This document shows positions 1 through 10,669 of a stretch of DNA of 64,000 bases, piece by piece. The stretch is from an uncultured Bacteroidia bacterium (lineage in GTDB: Bacteria > Bacteroidota > Bacteroidia > Bacteroidales > UBA932), in assembly GCA_902774145.1 (NCBI GenBank), contig CACYHC010000005.1, positions 1-64,000 of the forward strand, in the 5' to 3' direction. The notes beneath the pieces were generated by a model. That model was not told the DNA's origin. It made no database searches and saw nothing but the letters and a program-made list of their open reading frames with translations. Made by a program: the position numbers and the translations under genes. Each line of letters starts with the position of its first letter. Within the stretch, counting starts at the first letter, position 1.

Positions 1-35
1 TACTTTTGGCCTTCTTGATTCTGCAAGATTCTTGC

Positions 36-43
36 TATATTTG
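36..43 (+). promoter_or_regulatory. Bacteroidetes-type -7 promoter element (TATATTTG)
   Basis: TATATTTG matches the Bacteroidetes consensus TAnnTTTG and ends 6 nt before the ATG at 50. A weak -33 candidate (TTCTTG, 12-17) lies 18 nt upstream. The placement puts the expected transcript start at or next to the start codon. It would drive the five-gene operon that follows. Confidence 0.6.
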
Positions 44-49
44 TAGGTT

Positions 50-1033
50 ATGATTTCCGAAAAGCAGATAGAATCCCGGATTGAGGCCCTGTTCAAGGGG
101 CTGGCGTTCCCGGACAGACCGGAGAACGTGTATGCGCCGCAGCGTTATATGATTTCCATCGGCGGAAAGCGGATCCGTCCGCGCCTGTGCCTGACGGCTT
201 ATGCCGCCCTGGGCGGAGAGCTACTCGATGAAGCCGTCCTGGCCCCGGCGGCGGGCCTGGAACTCTTCCATACCTTTTCCCTGATTCACGATGACATTAT
301 GGATAACTCCCCCCTGCGCCGCGGTCAGGAGACCGTCTGGAAGAAGTGGGGGGACGATATCGCCCTGCTTTCCGGGGATGCGATGCTCATCGAGAGTTAC
401 AAGTATATGCTGAAGGCTCCTGAAAAGGTGCGCTCGCAGGTGCTGCAACTGTTCTCCGAGAATGCGACGAAGGTCTGCGAGGGGCAGCAGTTGGATATGG
501 ACTTCGAGCGGCGGGAGAGCGTTTCGATGGCGGAATACGAAGAGATGATCGGGGACAAGACCGCCGCGCTGCTGGCCTGTTCGGCCGGAACCGGCGCCCT
601 CATCGCCGGTGCGGATGAAAACTCCTGTGCGACGCTGTACGGCTTTGGCTGGGACCTGGGCATGGCGTTCCAGGTGGCGGACGATTATCTGGATGCCTAT
701 GCGGACCAGGCGGTGTTCGGAAAGCCGGTCGGCGGGGATATCCTGAATGAAAAAATGAGCTGGCTGACGGTGCGCGCGCTGGAAAAAACCGACAATCGGG
801 CAGGACTTTTGCAGTTGCTTTCCCGCCCCGCGGAGACACAGGAAGAAAAGGCGGAGAAGATTGCGGCCGTGAAGGCGGAGTACGAGCGGCTCGGCGTCCC
901 GGAAGAGGCTTTGAAGACGATTGCTTCCTGGCACGCTTCCGCCGGGGAAAAGATCGCGCACTTGAATCTGGGCAGCGTCAAGACGCAACTCCTTGCGCGA
1001 TTTGCGCATTCCCTGATCGGGCGGGTAAAGTAG
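50..1033 (+). CDS. Polyprenyl (isoprenyl) diphosphate synthase
   Basis: A 327-residue all-alpha trans-prenyltransferase that condenses isopentenyl diphosphate with an allylic diphosphate in the cytoplasm. Both aspartate-rich motifs are visible: DDIMD at residues 81-85 and DDYLD at 211-215, which bind the Mg-diphosphate. The first motif lacks the two-residue insertion of bacterial IspA-type farnesyl synthases. A Phe lies five residues before it, the position where an aromatic residue limits chain length in type I geranylgeranyl synthases. I therefore infer a C15-C20 product rather than a long quinone tail, but this is not certain. First gene of an operon; the next ATG is 3 nt after its stop. 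Confidence 0.9.
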   Translation: MISEKQIESRIEALFKGLAFPDRPENVYAPQRYMISIGGKRIRPRLCLTAYAALGGELLDEAVLAPAAGLELFHTFSLIHDDIMDNSPLRRGQETVWKKWGDDIALLSGDAMLIESYKYMLKAPEKVRSQVLQLFSENATKVCEGQQLDMDFERRESVSMAEYEEMIGDKTAALLACSAGTGALIAGADENSCATLYGFGWDLGMAFQVADDYLDAYADQAVFGKPVGGDILNEKMSWLTVRALEKTDNRAGLLQLLSRPAETQEEKAEKIAAVKAEYERLGVPEEALKTIASWHASAGEKIAHLNLGSVKTQLLARFAHSLIGRVK

Positions 1034-1036
1034 AAT

Positions 1037-2293
1037 ATGGACAGGAAGGAACTCGAAATCATGGCGCCGGCGGGCAGTTTTGAATGCCTGCAGGCCGCCA
1101 TTCAGGGGGGCGCCGATTCGGTTTACTTCGGTGTAGGCAGCTTGAATATGCGCTCCCGCTCTGCGGGGAACTTCGCCCTGGAAGATATGGCCGAGGTGGC
1201 GCGGATCTGCCACGAGAACGGCCTGAAATGCTATCTCACCTTGAATATCGTCCTTTATCAGGAAGATATGGACGATATGCGCGCTACGCTCGAAGCCGCC
1301 CGCGCTGCCGGCGTTGATGCCATTATCGCCACGGACCCGGCGGCCCTGCTCGAATGCCGCCGCCTGGGGCTCGAGGTGCATCTCTCGACGCAACTGAATA
1401 TTTCGAATTTCGAATCCCTGCGCTTTTACGCGCAGTTTGCGGACGTGGCGGTGCTGGCGCGGGAACTGAACCTGGACCAGGTGAAGTATATCAGCGAGAG
1501 GATAGCGGAAGAACAGCTGACGGGACCTTTCGGCCGGCCCGTGCGTCTGGAGATGTTCGTCCACGGGGCGCTCTGTATGGCGGTTTCCGGGAAATGTTAC
1601 CTGAGTCTGCACCATTACGGGGCTTCTGCTAACCGGGGCGCCTGTTTTCAGGTCTGCAGACGGGGGTATGAGGTGACGGACCTGGAGACCGGACAGCAGC
1701 TGCATCTGGGGAACAAATACATTATGTCGCCCAGGGATATTTGTACGATAGAATTCCTGGACAAGATGGTGGAGAGCGGGGTGCGTGTTTTTAAGATTGA
1801 GGGGCGGGCCCGCAGCGCGGAGTATGTGAAGCGCTGCGCTTCCTGCTACCGCAGGGCGGCGGATGCCATTTGCGAGGGGCGTTTCAGCCCGGAACTCGCC
1901 GTGTCGCTCAAGGCGGAACTCGAAGAGGTGTTCAACCGCGGCTTTTGGGACGGCTGGTACCAGGGCGCCGAACTGGGCCAGTGGAGCGAGGTCTATGGCA
2001 ACCGTTCTTCGCACCGCAAGGTGTATTGCGGCAAGGTGGCCAACTGGTTCGACCGCATCGGCGTGGCGGAAATCGCCGTGGAATGTGTGGATTTGCATCG
2101 CGGAGATGAAGTGATGGCCATTGGCCGGAATACCGGTGTGGTGGAATTTCGCGTGGACGATTTGCGCGTGGAACTGGAGCCGGCCGATATCGCCGGAAAA
2201 GGCGTGCGCTGCTCAGTGGCGGTGCGGCCCGAAGGCGACTGGCCCGGGCGTCTGCATCGGGGGGATAAATTGTATATTTGGGAAAAAGTATGA
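1037..2293 (+). CDS. Peptidase U32 family protein (RlhA/TrhP-like)
   Basis: A 418-residue member of the U32 family. The N-terminus (MAPAGSFECLQAAIQGGADS) is the family's typical opening, and the signature region EMFVHGALCMAVSGKCYLS lies near residues 172-190, with its conserved cysteines. Family members first described as collagenases are now tied to prephenate-dependent RNA hydroxylation (RlhA on 23S rRNA, TrhP on tRNA wobble uridine) or ubiquinone hydroxylation; an Fe-S cluster is bound by conserved cysteines. The length and the C-terminal beta domain resemble TrhP/YegQ more than short UbiV-type proteins. The specific substrate is inferred only. It overlaps the next gene by ATGA. Confidence 0.85.
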   Translation: MDRKELEIMAPAGSFECLQAAIQGGADSVYFGVGSLNMRSRSAGNFALEDMAEVARICHENGLKCYLTLNIVLYQEDMDDMRATLEAARAAGVDAIIATDPAALLECRRLGLEVHLSTQLNISNFESLRFYAQFADVAVLARELNLDQVKYISERIAEEQLTGPFGRPVRLEMFVHGALCMAVSGKCYLSLHHYGASANRGACFQVCRRGYEVTDLETGQQLHLGNKYIMSPRDICTIEFLDKMVESGVRVFKIEGRARSAEYVKRCASCYRRAADAICEGRFSPELAVSLKAELEEVFNRGFWDGWYQGAELGQWSEVYGNRSSHRKVYCGKVANWFDRIGVAEIAVECVDLHRGDEVMAIGRNTGVVEFRVDDLRVELEPADIAGKGVRCSVAVRPEGDWPGRLHRGDKLYIWEKV

Positions 2294-3894
2294 AAAAAAT
2301 GTTTGTGGCGGCGGCGCTGTTCCTGGCGGCGGCCGCAAGTTCCTTCTCCCAGTCCAGGGACTTTACGATGGGGAAGTGGATCGAGATTCAGAGTGCCATC
2401 CTCAAGGAACTGGGACGCAGTTATGTGGATTCCCTGCCCGTGGACCGGATGGAGAAGGTGGGCGTGAACGCAATGCTCGCCAATCTGGACCCTTATACTG
2501 TCTATGTGCCTGAAGAAGAGGGGGATAACTTCCAGATGATGATTAGTAACACCTATGGTGGCGTCGGCGCGATCATCTATAAGCCGAAACTGGACGAGGG
2601 CGTGCTCATCAACGAGGTGTATGAAAATTCCCCCGCCCACAAGGCCGGCCTGCAAAGCGGCGATGTCATCCTGACCATCGACGGCGAGAGTGTGGCGGGG
2701 CTGAATGTTGCCCAGTGCAGCTCCCGGATGAAGGGGACGGCGGGGACGCAGGTGCATTTCCTGGTGGAGAAAGTGCGCGGTGGCGGCCGGAAGGAAATTA
2801 CCGTGACCCGGGAGAAGATTCATCTCCCGGATATCGAATTTGCGGGGATGCTGGATGCAAAGACCGCGTACATCGCCGTCAGCGGCTTTACGCCGGGATT
2901 GACGGACCAGGTGCGCGCCCAACTGTCGGCCCTGCGCAAACAGGGCATGAAGGAGCTGGTGCTGGACCTTCGCGGCAATGGCGGCGGACTTTTGCAGGAG
3001 GCCGTGGAAATGGTCGGCCTGTTCGTGCCGAAGGGCTCGCTGGTCGTGACCTCCAAAGGCCGGGACCGGGAAGAAGAACGGGCCTACAAGACGCCGGATG
3101 CGCCTTTTGACCTGCAGCTCCCCCTGATCGTGCTGGTGGATTCCCAGTCGGCGTCGGCGTCGGAAATCGTGGCCGGGGCCCTGCAGGACCTGGACCGTGC
3201 GACCATTATGGGACAGCGTACCTTCGGCAAGGGGCTGGTGCAGAGCATCCGTCCGCTGCCGTATGGCGGCCAGCTCAAAATCACGACGGCGAAGTATTAT
3301 ATCCCCAGCGGCCGCTGCGTCCAGATCAAGGACTACGCGCACCGGCGGGAGGACGGAAGCGTCGGCAACATTCCCGATTCGCTGACCAGTGTGTTCCGGA
3401 CCGTGTCCGGACGCGAGGTGCGCGACGGCGGCGGCATCACTCCCGATGTCCTCCTGAAGCGCAGGGACTACCCCCGCATTGTCTATGCGCTCTCGGGCTG
3501 GCAGGTGATTGACCACTATGCGCTGGAATATGTGAAGACGCACGCGTCGATTCCGCCGGTGGAAAAATTCCATTTCGATGAGTTCGACGCCTTCGTGGAC
3601 TTTGCCGCGCAGCAGGAGTTCGATTACCGGAGCAGTGCGAAGACCTATTTTGACGCGATGCGGGATTCCCTGAAGAAGGAAGGTCCGGATCCGGAGACCC
3701 TGGCGTTGCTGGAGGCCCTGGAGAAGAAGGTGGATATGAGCAAGGAGGAGGCGGTGCGGCGTGCCCGCGAGGAGTTGATTCCGCTCATCGAGGAGGAGAT
3801 TGCGGTGCGGTATTATTTCCAGAAGGGCGGCATGGAGATTCGGCTCCGATATGATGATGAATTGAGAGAAGCATTAAAGAGTCCTCGGATATGA
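2290..3894 (+). CDS. S41 family C-terminal processing protease (CtpA-like)
   Basis: A 534-residue exported serine protease. The ATG at 2290 overlaps the upstream stop (ATGA) and opens a clear signal peptide (MKKMFVAAALFLAAAASSFS); an upstream in-frame TTG is less likely. A PDZ domain follows (YGGVGAIIY to LTIDGESVAGL, about residues 85-150). The catalytic core has the SASASE serine motif at 287-292 and the TFGKG lysine at 314, the Ser-Lys dyad of tail-specific proteases. It should act in the periplasm on C-termini of envelope proteins. The charged C-terminal ~100 residues after the protease domain are less conserved. Overlaps rdgB by ATGA. Confidence 0.92.
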   Translation: MKKMFVAAALFLAAAASSFSQSRDFTMGKWIEIQSAILKELGRSYVDSLPVDRMEKVGVNAMLANLDPYTVYVPEEEGDNFQMMISNTYGGVGAIIYKPKLDEGVLINEVYENSPAHKAGLQSGDVILTIDGESVAGLNVAQCSSRMKGTAGTQVHFLVEKVRGGGRKEITVTREKIHLPDIEFAGMLDAKTAYIAVSGFTPGLTDQVRAQLSALRKQGMKELVLDLRGNGGGLLQEAVEMVGLFVPKGSLVVTSKGRDREEERAYKTPDAPFDLQLPLIVLVDSQSASASEIVAGALQDLDRATIMGQRTFGKGLVQSIRPLPYGGQLKITTAKYYIPSGRCVQIKDYAHRREDGSVGNIPDSLTSVFRTVSGREVRDGGGITPDVLLKRRDYPRIVYALSGWQVIDHYALEYVKTHASIPPVEKFHFDEFDAFVDFAAQQEFDYRSSAKTYFDAMRDSLKKEGPDPETLALLEALEKKVDMSKEEAVRRAREELIPLIEEEIAVRYYFQKGGMEIRLRYDDELREALKSPRI

Positions 3895-4481
3895 TACGGT
3901 TATTATTCGCTACCGGAAATAAAGGGAAGCTGCGGGAGGCGGCGGAGATATTGGGGCCGGAGTATGTGTTGAGTACGCCGGCGGAGTTTGGGGTGACGGA
4001 GGAGATTCCGGAGACGGGAGAAACCCTGAAGGAGAATTCTATCCAGAAGGCCCAGTATCTGTTTGAGCGTACCGGAATGTCCTGTTTTGCCGATGATACC
4101 GGGCTGGAGGTGGATTGCCTTGGAGGTGCGCCGGGGGTCTATACGGCGCGCTATGCGGGGGAGCATTGTAGTTTTGACGACAATATGGCCAAGTTGCTCC
4201 GGGAAATGGCGGCGCTCGGTCCGGATGTGCCCCGTACAGCCCGTTTCCGCAGTGTCGTCACCCTGATGCTTCCGTGCGGAGATTATTATTGCTTTGAGGG
4301 TTGTGTCGAGGGGAAAATTGCGACGCAGCGTAGCGGTTGCCAGGGATTCGGCTATGACCCGGTCTTTATCCCGGACGGCTTCGGCGGGAAGACCTTTGCG
4401 GAGATTTCCGAAGAAGAGAAGAATGCCGTCTCTCACCGGGGCAAGGCCCTGCGCGCGATGGCCGCTTTTCTGGCGCAATGA
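3891..4481 (+). CDS. rdgB: RdgB/HAM1 XTP/dITP diphosphatase
   Basis: A 196-residue non-canonical purine NTP pyrophosphatase that hydrolyses dITP, ITP and XTP to monophosphates, keeping deaminated purines out of DNA and RNA. The family motifs are present in order: FATGNKGKLREA near the N-terminus, FADDTGLEVDCLGGAPGVYT (metal and substrate binding), the GFGYDPVF loop and SHRGKAL near the C-terminus. The length is normal. The start codon overlaps the preceding stop (ATGA), and the recO ATG overlaps its own stop, so translation is probably coupled. Confidence 0.96.
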   Translation: MIRLLFATGNKGKLREAAEILGPEYVLSTPAEFGVTEEIPETGETLKENSIQKAQYLFERTGMSCFADDTGLEVDCLGGAPGVYTARYAGEHCSFDDNMAKLLREMAALGPDVPRTARFRSVVTLMLPCGDYYCFEGCVEGKIATQRSGCQGFGYDPVFIPDGFGGKTFAEISEEEKNAVSHRGKALRAMAAFLAQ

Positions 4482-5125
4482 TTTCCGCTGACCGCCTCAT
4501 TGTCCTGAACACGACCAGGACAGGGGAGAATTCCCTTGTCCTGCATTGCTTGAGCCGGCGTCTGGGCCGGCGCAGTTTTATCGTTACGGCGGGGCCGAAG
4601 ATGCCCCGGGCCTTGTTTCAGCCGCTCTCGCTGCTTTCCGTGGAAGTGGTGGAGAATCCGCGTTCGGATTTGTGGCGGCTCCGTTCCCTTGCCGCGGAGG
4701 ACCCGCTGACGGGGATCCGGAGCCATCCGGCCAAGAATGCGGTGAGCCTGTTCCTGAGCGAAGTGCTTTACCGGGTGATGCGGCAGGGGACCGGCGATGC
4801 CGCCTTCTTCGACTGGTGTGTCCTGCAGATTCGTCTGTTTGACTCCCTGCAGGAACATTTTGCCTCTTTTCACCTCGTGTTTTTGCTGGCGCTGTGCCGG
4901 GAACTCGGCTTTTCCCCGGGAAGGGAATCCCTGGCGCCCTTTGCCGGCCCCTATTGGGAAACGCTCTGTGCCTTCTGTGAGGCGGATACGGCCGCCGCGC
5001 TGCTCATTCCCCTGAAAGGAGAAGACCGCAGCGCCATCGCCGCGGTCCTCCTGCAATATCTGGGTTATCACGCGGAATGCAGCGTAGAGGTGAAATCCCT
5101 CGCCGTGCTCCGCGAACTGTTCTGA
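4478..5125 (+). CDS. recO: DNA repair protein RecO
   Basis: A 215-residue RecO with the N-terminal OB-fold opening (DRLIVLNTTRTGENSLVLHCLSR) typical of the family. RecO works with RecR to load RecA on SSB-coated single-stranded DNA in the RecF pathway. The zinc-finger cysteines found in some homologues are not evident, as is common in Bacteroidetes. It is a little short (about 215 against 230-245), so the C-terminal helices may be reduced. Last gene of the operon; its stop lies 2 bp from the stop of the convergent esterase, with no terminator hairpin between them. Confidence 0.88.
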   Translation: MISADRLIVLNTTRTGENSLVLHCLSRRLGRRSFIVTAGPKMPRALFQPLSLLSVEVVENPRSDLWRLRSLAAEDPLTGIRSHPAKNAVSLFLSEVLYRVMRQGTGDAAFFDWCVLQIRLFDSLQEHFASFHLVFLLALCRELGFSPGRESLAPFAGPYWETLCAFCEADTAAALLIPLKGEDRSAIAAVLLQYLGYHAECSVEVKSLAVLRELF

Positions 5126-5127
5126 CG

Positions 5128-6597
5128 CTATTGGGCTTCCTCGAGGCTCCAGTTGTCCGTGCGGAACGGTGCGACGGGGATGCCGTAGTTGTTGAAGACG
5201 CTGCCCACCGCCCAGTTGCGGAAGCAGTAGCGGACGGCCACCGGTTCGGGAACTTCGTCGCTCCAGACTTCCACGCAATGGCGGTCGCGGGCGAGAATTG
5301 CCTGGGCTTCGTGGAATACCTTGTCTGCGCCGGCGATTTCGAAGCCGCCCAGGTTCCTGCCCATCGGGGAGAGACCCATTTTGTCAATCTTGAAGCGGAC
5401 GGTCGCCTTTCCGGCATCGAAGGTGACGCTCTGGTAGGTAGGGCAGACCGGGTCGACGCCCTTGAAGCCGTAGTCTTTCACGAGGGCGAGGAGGGCCAGC
5501 CGCTGCCCGACCGGACGCTTTTTGCAGGGATGAATCGTGCCGTATTCGCCGATGTCCGCCGTTCCGGCCATCCCGCTGTGGGGAATCAGCTCTGAAGCCT
5601 TCTGCTGGGATTCGTACAGATAGCCGGACACATAACTGTTCTGCGTGGCGAGCCTGTCATAATGGTAGGGGGCAATTTGCACGAAGTAATAGGGCGCGTC
5701 AGGGTTCTGGAATTTCTCGCGCATCATCTTCGCGTAGGACTGCATCAGGCGCAGGTACTGTTCCGGACGGGCCCGGTTGGTCTCGCCCTGGTACCAGATC
5801 ATCCCCTTGAAGGTGTAGGGGATAAGGCCGTTTACCTGACCGTTATAGAGGAGGCAGGGCAGGGTATGGTCCTTTTTCCCATACTTTTCCTTGTCCCAGG
5901 GCTGTCCCAGGTAGGAGAGGTCGAATTCGCCGGGGAAATCCCTTTCAATGGTTTCCCGGTCCATCCAGGTCTCGATGGAACTGCCGCCCCAGCTGGTGAT
6001 GAGGATACCTACGGGAACGTCGATGTGCGCCTGCAGGTAGTCGGCGAAGAAATAGGCCGTGGCGCTGGTCTCCGCGACGACCTCTGGGCTGTGCAGCTTC
6101 CAACTGCCTGTCGTCTGCTCTTTGACGGTGGTCGAAGAACACTTTGTGATGGTGCAGATGCGGATGGGGCGCTCGGGACGGGCGGCGAGAATGGCGTCCG
6201 TCCCGCCTTCCGCCGGCTGGGCGGGATAGCCCTTGACGGGCATTTCCATATTGGACTGACCGGAGCAGTACCAGACCTCGCCGACGAGGATGTTCCGCAA
6301 CGTCAGTTTTTCGCCGTCAGAAATGGTGATGTCATAGGCTTTGGCGCTGCCCGCAGGCGTGGCGACCCGGACCATCCATTTGCCGAAGGCGTCCGGCGTC
6401 GCGACGGTCTTTTTCTTGTCCCACCCCGTGGTGACGCTGACGTTCTTGCCGGAGTCGCTCCAGCCCCAGAGGGCCACGGAGGCGTTTTGCTGGAGGACCA
6501 TATTGTCACTGATGACCGAAGGCAGGGTGACCTTCGCGCGGGCGCTGCCCCCGAACAGGAAAGCAGCCGCCAAAAATGCTGTAACGAGTTGTTTCAT
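5128..6597 (-). CDS. Sialate O-acetylesterase family protein (exported)
   Basis: A 489-residue SGNH-type esterase of the sialic acid-specific 9-O-acetylesterase family. The chosen ATG at 6597 opens a signal peptide (MKQLVTAFLAAAFLFGGSARA); the open frame further upstream overlaps atpD and lacks support. Visible motifs are VLQQNASVALWGW in the N-terminal beta domain, EVWYCSGQSNMEMPV carrying the nucleophile serine, and IWYQGETNRA. Family members remove O-acetyl groups from sialic acids or plant glycans in the periplasm. A single gene transcribed away from atpD, with a probable promoter just upstream (6605-6636). Confidence 0.9.
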   Translation of the reverse strand: MKQLVTAFLAAAFLFGGSARAKVTLPSVISDNMVLQQNASVALWGWSDSGKNVSVTTGWDKKKTVATPDAFGKWMVRVATPAGSAKAYDITISDGEKLTLRNILVGEVWYCSGQSNMEMPVKGYPAQPAEGGTDAILAARPERPIRICTITKCSSTTVKEQTTGSWKLHSPEVVAETSATAYFFADYLQAHIDVPVGILITSWGGSSIETWMDRETIERDFPGEFDLSYLGQPWDKEKYGKKDHTLPCLLYNGQVNGLIPYTFKGMIWYQGETNRARPEQYLRLMQSYAKMMREKFQNPDAPYYFVQIAPYHYDRLATQNSYVSGYLYESQQKASELIPHSGMAGTADIGEYGTIHPCKKRPVGQRLALLALVKDYGFKGVDPVCPTYQSVTFDAGKATVRFKIDKMGLSPMGRNLGGFEIAGADKVFHEAQAILARDRHCVEVWSDEVPEPVAVRYCFRNWAVGSVFNNYGIPVAPFRTDNWSLEEAQ

Positions 6598-6604
6598 AAT
6601 AGTA

Positions 6605-8163
<1,559 letters not shown>

Positions 8164-8164
<1 letters not shown>

Positions 8165-8412
8165 TGGAAGGGAAGCTCCAACTTCGCATTGTCACCCCGA
8201 CGGACCTGCGCGAGGAAAGCGTCAGTTCCGTCTGGTTGCCCGGTGCCCTTGCGCCGATGGAAATCCGCCCCGCGCACGCGCCGCTGACCGCAGCGCTGAC
8301 GGCAGGGGAGATCCGCTGGCGTACCGGAGCGGGAGAGGAGCGTTTTGCCATCCGCGGCGGCGCGGTCCGTGTCGCCCAAAATGTCGTAACGGTATGCGCG
8401 GAACAGGCTTGA
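8164..8412 (+). CDS. atpC: F1Fo ATP synthase subunit epsilon (short form)
   Basis: Only 82 residues, covering the N-terminal beta-sandwich (LQLRIVTPTDLREE to GGAVRVAQNVVTV). The C-terminal two-helix domain, which inhibits ATP hydrolysis in E. coli and Bacillus, is absent. A short epsilon is common in Bacteroidetes, so this is probably not a truncation. Start overlaps the atpD stop; the atpB start lies inside its last codons. Confidence 0.9.
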
Positions 8413-9410
8413 CGGGCATACTTGCGCTGCTGTTGCTGCTCGCTTCGGCGCTCCCGCTCTGTGCGGAAACGGCGGAAGAGGAGCTCGACGTGACGGAAAT
8501 CATCTACGAGCATACCGGCGATGCCTACGCCTGGCACCATATGCCCCTGCCCGTCATTGTACGGAGCCGCAGCACGGGCTGGCACGTTTTCCTTTTCTCG
8601 GCGCTGCCCTGCGAGGGCTTTGCCATCGGCGCGGCGGATACTCCGTATGCGGGGAAGGTGGTGGAGGAGACCGAAGAAGGGCCGGTGCGGCCGCTGGACC
8701 TCTCCATTACGCGCAATGTGCTTTCGCTTTTGCTCAGTTCCGTGTTGCTTGTCGTCCTGGTGCTGCTTGCGGCGCGCTGGTATCGCCGGCACGATGTGCG
8801 CAAGGAGGCGCCCAAGGGCATTGCCGCGCTGCTCGAACCTGTAATCGTGATGCTGGAGGACGAGGTCTTCAAGCCGGCCATCGGACGGGACTGGCAGCGC
8901 TACTCCTCCTATCTGCTGACGGCGTTTTTCTTTATCCTGATCAATAACCTGCTGGGCATCCTGCCCATTTTCCCCGGCGGTGCCAACCTGACGGGCAACA
9001 TCGCCGTGACCCTCGTGCTGGCGATGTGTACCTTCCTTGCGACGAACCTCTTCGGCACCAAACATTACTGGAAAGATATTTTCTGGCCGGAGGTGCCGGT
9101 GTTCCTGAAGGTGCCCCTGCCGCTGATGCCCATTATCGAAATTGTCGGGCTCTTTACCAAGCCCTTCTCGCTGATGATCCGGCTTTTTGCCAACATCTTC
9201 GCGGGGCACGCGATGCTTATCGGCCTGCTCTGCGTCATCTTCGTTACCGCCAAAATGGGGCCCGCCATCAATGGTTCGATGATGTTCGTTTCCGTGTTGC
9301 TGGGCATCTTTATGGATTGCCTGGAGGTGCTGGTGGCCTTCATCCAGGCGTATGTATTCACGATGCTGTCCGCCGTGTTTATCGGCGCTTCAAGACAAAC
9401 AAACCATTAA
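8394..9410 (+). CDS. atpB: F1Fo ATP synthase subunit a
   Basis: The 338-residue stator channel subunit of Fo. The ATG at 8394 sits 19 nt inside the end of atpC and gives a hydrophobic N-terminal signal-like segment (LTGILALLLLLASALPLCA) followed by a periplasmic stretch of about 80 residues, as in other Bacteroidetes a subunits. The conserved proton-path helix MIRLFANIFAGHAMLIGL contains the essential arginine. About five further membrane segments follow the extension. The small hypothetical gene that often separates atpC and atpB in this phylum is missing here. Confidence 0.93.
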   Translation: MRGTGLTGILALLLLLASALPLCAETAEEELDVTEIIYEHTGDAYAWHHMPLPVIVRSRSTGWHVFLFSALPCEGFAIGAADTPYAGKVVEETEEGPVRPLDLSITRNVLSLLLSSVLLVVLVLLAARWYRRHDVRKEAPKGIAALLEPVIVMLEDEVFKPAIGRDWQRYSSYLLTAFFFILINNLLGILPIFPGGANLTGNIAVTLVLAMCTFLATNLFGTKHYWKDIFWPEVPVFLKVPLPLMPIIEIVGLFTKPFSLMIRLFANIFAGHAMLIGLLCVIFVTAKMGPAINGSMMFVSVLLGIFMDCLEVLVAFIQAYVFTMLSAVFIGASRQTNH

Positions 9411-9418
9411 ATTCATAA

Positions 9419-9673
<255 letters not shown>

Positions 9674-9676
9674 CTT

Positions 9677-10183
9677 ATGTCGCTCCTGCTTCCCGAACCG
9701 GGCCTGATTTTCTGGATGGTCCTCGTTTTCGCCCTGGTGTTCTTCATCCTGGCGAAGTGGGGATTCCCGGTGATTACGGGAATGATTGACAAACGCAGCG
9801 CGTACATTCAGCAGTCGCTGCGGGATGCTGAGGAGGCGACGCAGCGGCTCTCTGCCCTGGAGGAGGAGCATCAGCGTATGCTCGAACAGACGCGGCGCGA
9901 ACAGGCGCAACTGCTCAAGGAAGCGTCCGATGCGCGCGCAAAAATGCTTTCCGAAGCCCGCGACGATGCGCAGGCCCTTTCCGAGCAGATGCTGACCCGT
10001 GCACGGGAGGAGATTTCCGCCGAGAAGGAGGCCGCGCTCGCACAGGCCCGCCGTGAAATCGCCCTGCTGGGCGTAAGCGTAGCGGAAAAGATCCTGCGGG
10101 ACCATCTTTCGGACGAGGAGACGCAGCGTGCCCTGCTCGACCGCCTCTCGGAAGAGGCTTTCCCCCACGATGAAACCAGTTAG
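9677..10183 (+). CDS. atpF: F1Fo ATP synthase subunit b
   Basis: A 168-residue peripheral stalk subunit: one N-terminal membrane segment (GLIFWMVLVFALVFFILAKW) followed by a long charged amphipathic helix (residues about 30-140) suited to dimerisation. This is the normal size for subunit b. It lies between atpE and atpH with 3-bp gaps, and the stalk links subunit a to the delta/alpha cap. Confidence 0.93.
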   Translation: MSLLLPEPGLIFWMVLVFALVFFILAKWGFPVITGMIDKRSAYIQQSLRDAEEATQRLSALEEEHQRMLEQTRREQAQLLKEASDARAKMLSEARDDAQALSEQMLTRAREEISAEKEAALAQARREIALLGVSVAEKILRDHLSDEETQRALLDRLSEEAFPHDETS

Positions 10184-10186
10184 CCG

Positions 10187-10669
10187 ATGAATACGGGAAC
10201 CATCTCACTGCGTTACGCCAAGGCGCTGCTCAAATATGTTCTTGCGACAGGGAACGGGGAAGCGGTGTATGCGCAGGTGCGTGCGCTGCTCCGGGACCCC
10301 GCCGCCGTATCGTCCGTAAAGTTGGAAAAGGAACTTGCGGATTTCGTAGCGCTCCTGGTGCGCAATCACCGGACGGATTACCTGAAATTCATCCTGCACA
10401 GTTTCGTGCGGCTCTATGATGCGCAGACCGGCCGTCAGGAAGCGGTGCTCGTCACCGCCATTCCGGCGCCGGACTTTGCGCAGAAAATCCGGGACCGGCT
10501 CTGCGCCGGACGGCAGTGTACCCTCGAGATGGAAGAAAAAGTGGATCCGGAACTCATCGGCGGCTTTGTGCTGGATGTGGACGGACGCCGCCTGGATGCG
10601 AGCGTGCGCACGCAGTTGCGCTCCCTGCTCGCGTCCCTCAATGAACAAAACAGAACCAGAGTGTTATAA
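10187..10669 (+). CDS. atpH: F1Fo ATP synthase subunit delta
   Basis: A 160-residue subunit, slightly short for the family (about 175-180). The N-terminal helical domain starts with [14 protein letters not shown], and the C-terminal part has the typical [20 protein letters not shown] block that contacts the b dimer. Its TAA overlaps the atpA ATG. Confidence 0.92.
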   Translation: MNTGTISLRYAKALLKYVLATGNGEAVYAQVRALLRDPAAVSSVKLEKELADFVALLVRNHRTDYLKFILHSFVRLYDAQTGRQEAVLVTAIPAPDFAQKIRDRLCAGRQCTLEMEEKVDPELIGGFVLDVDGRRLDASVRTQLRSLLASLNEQNRTRVL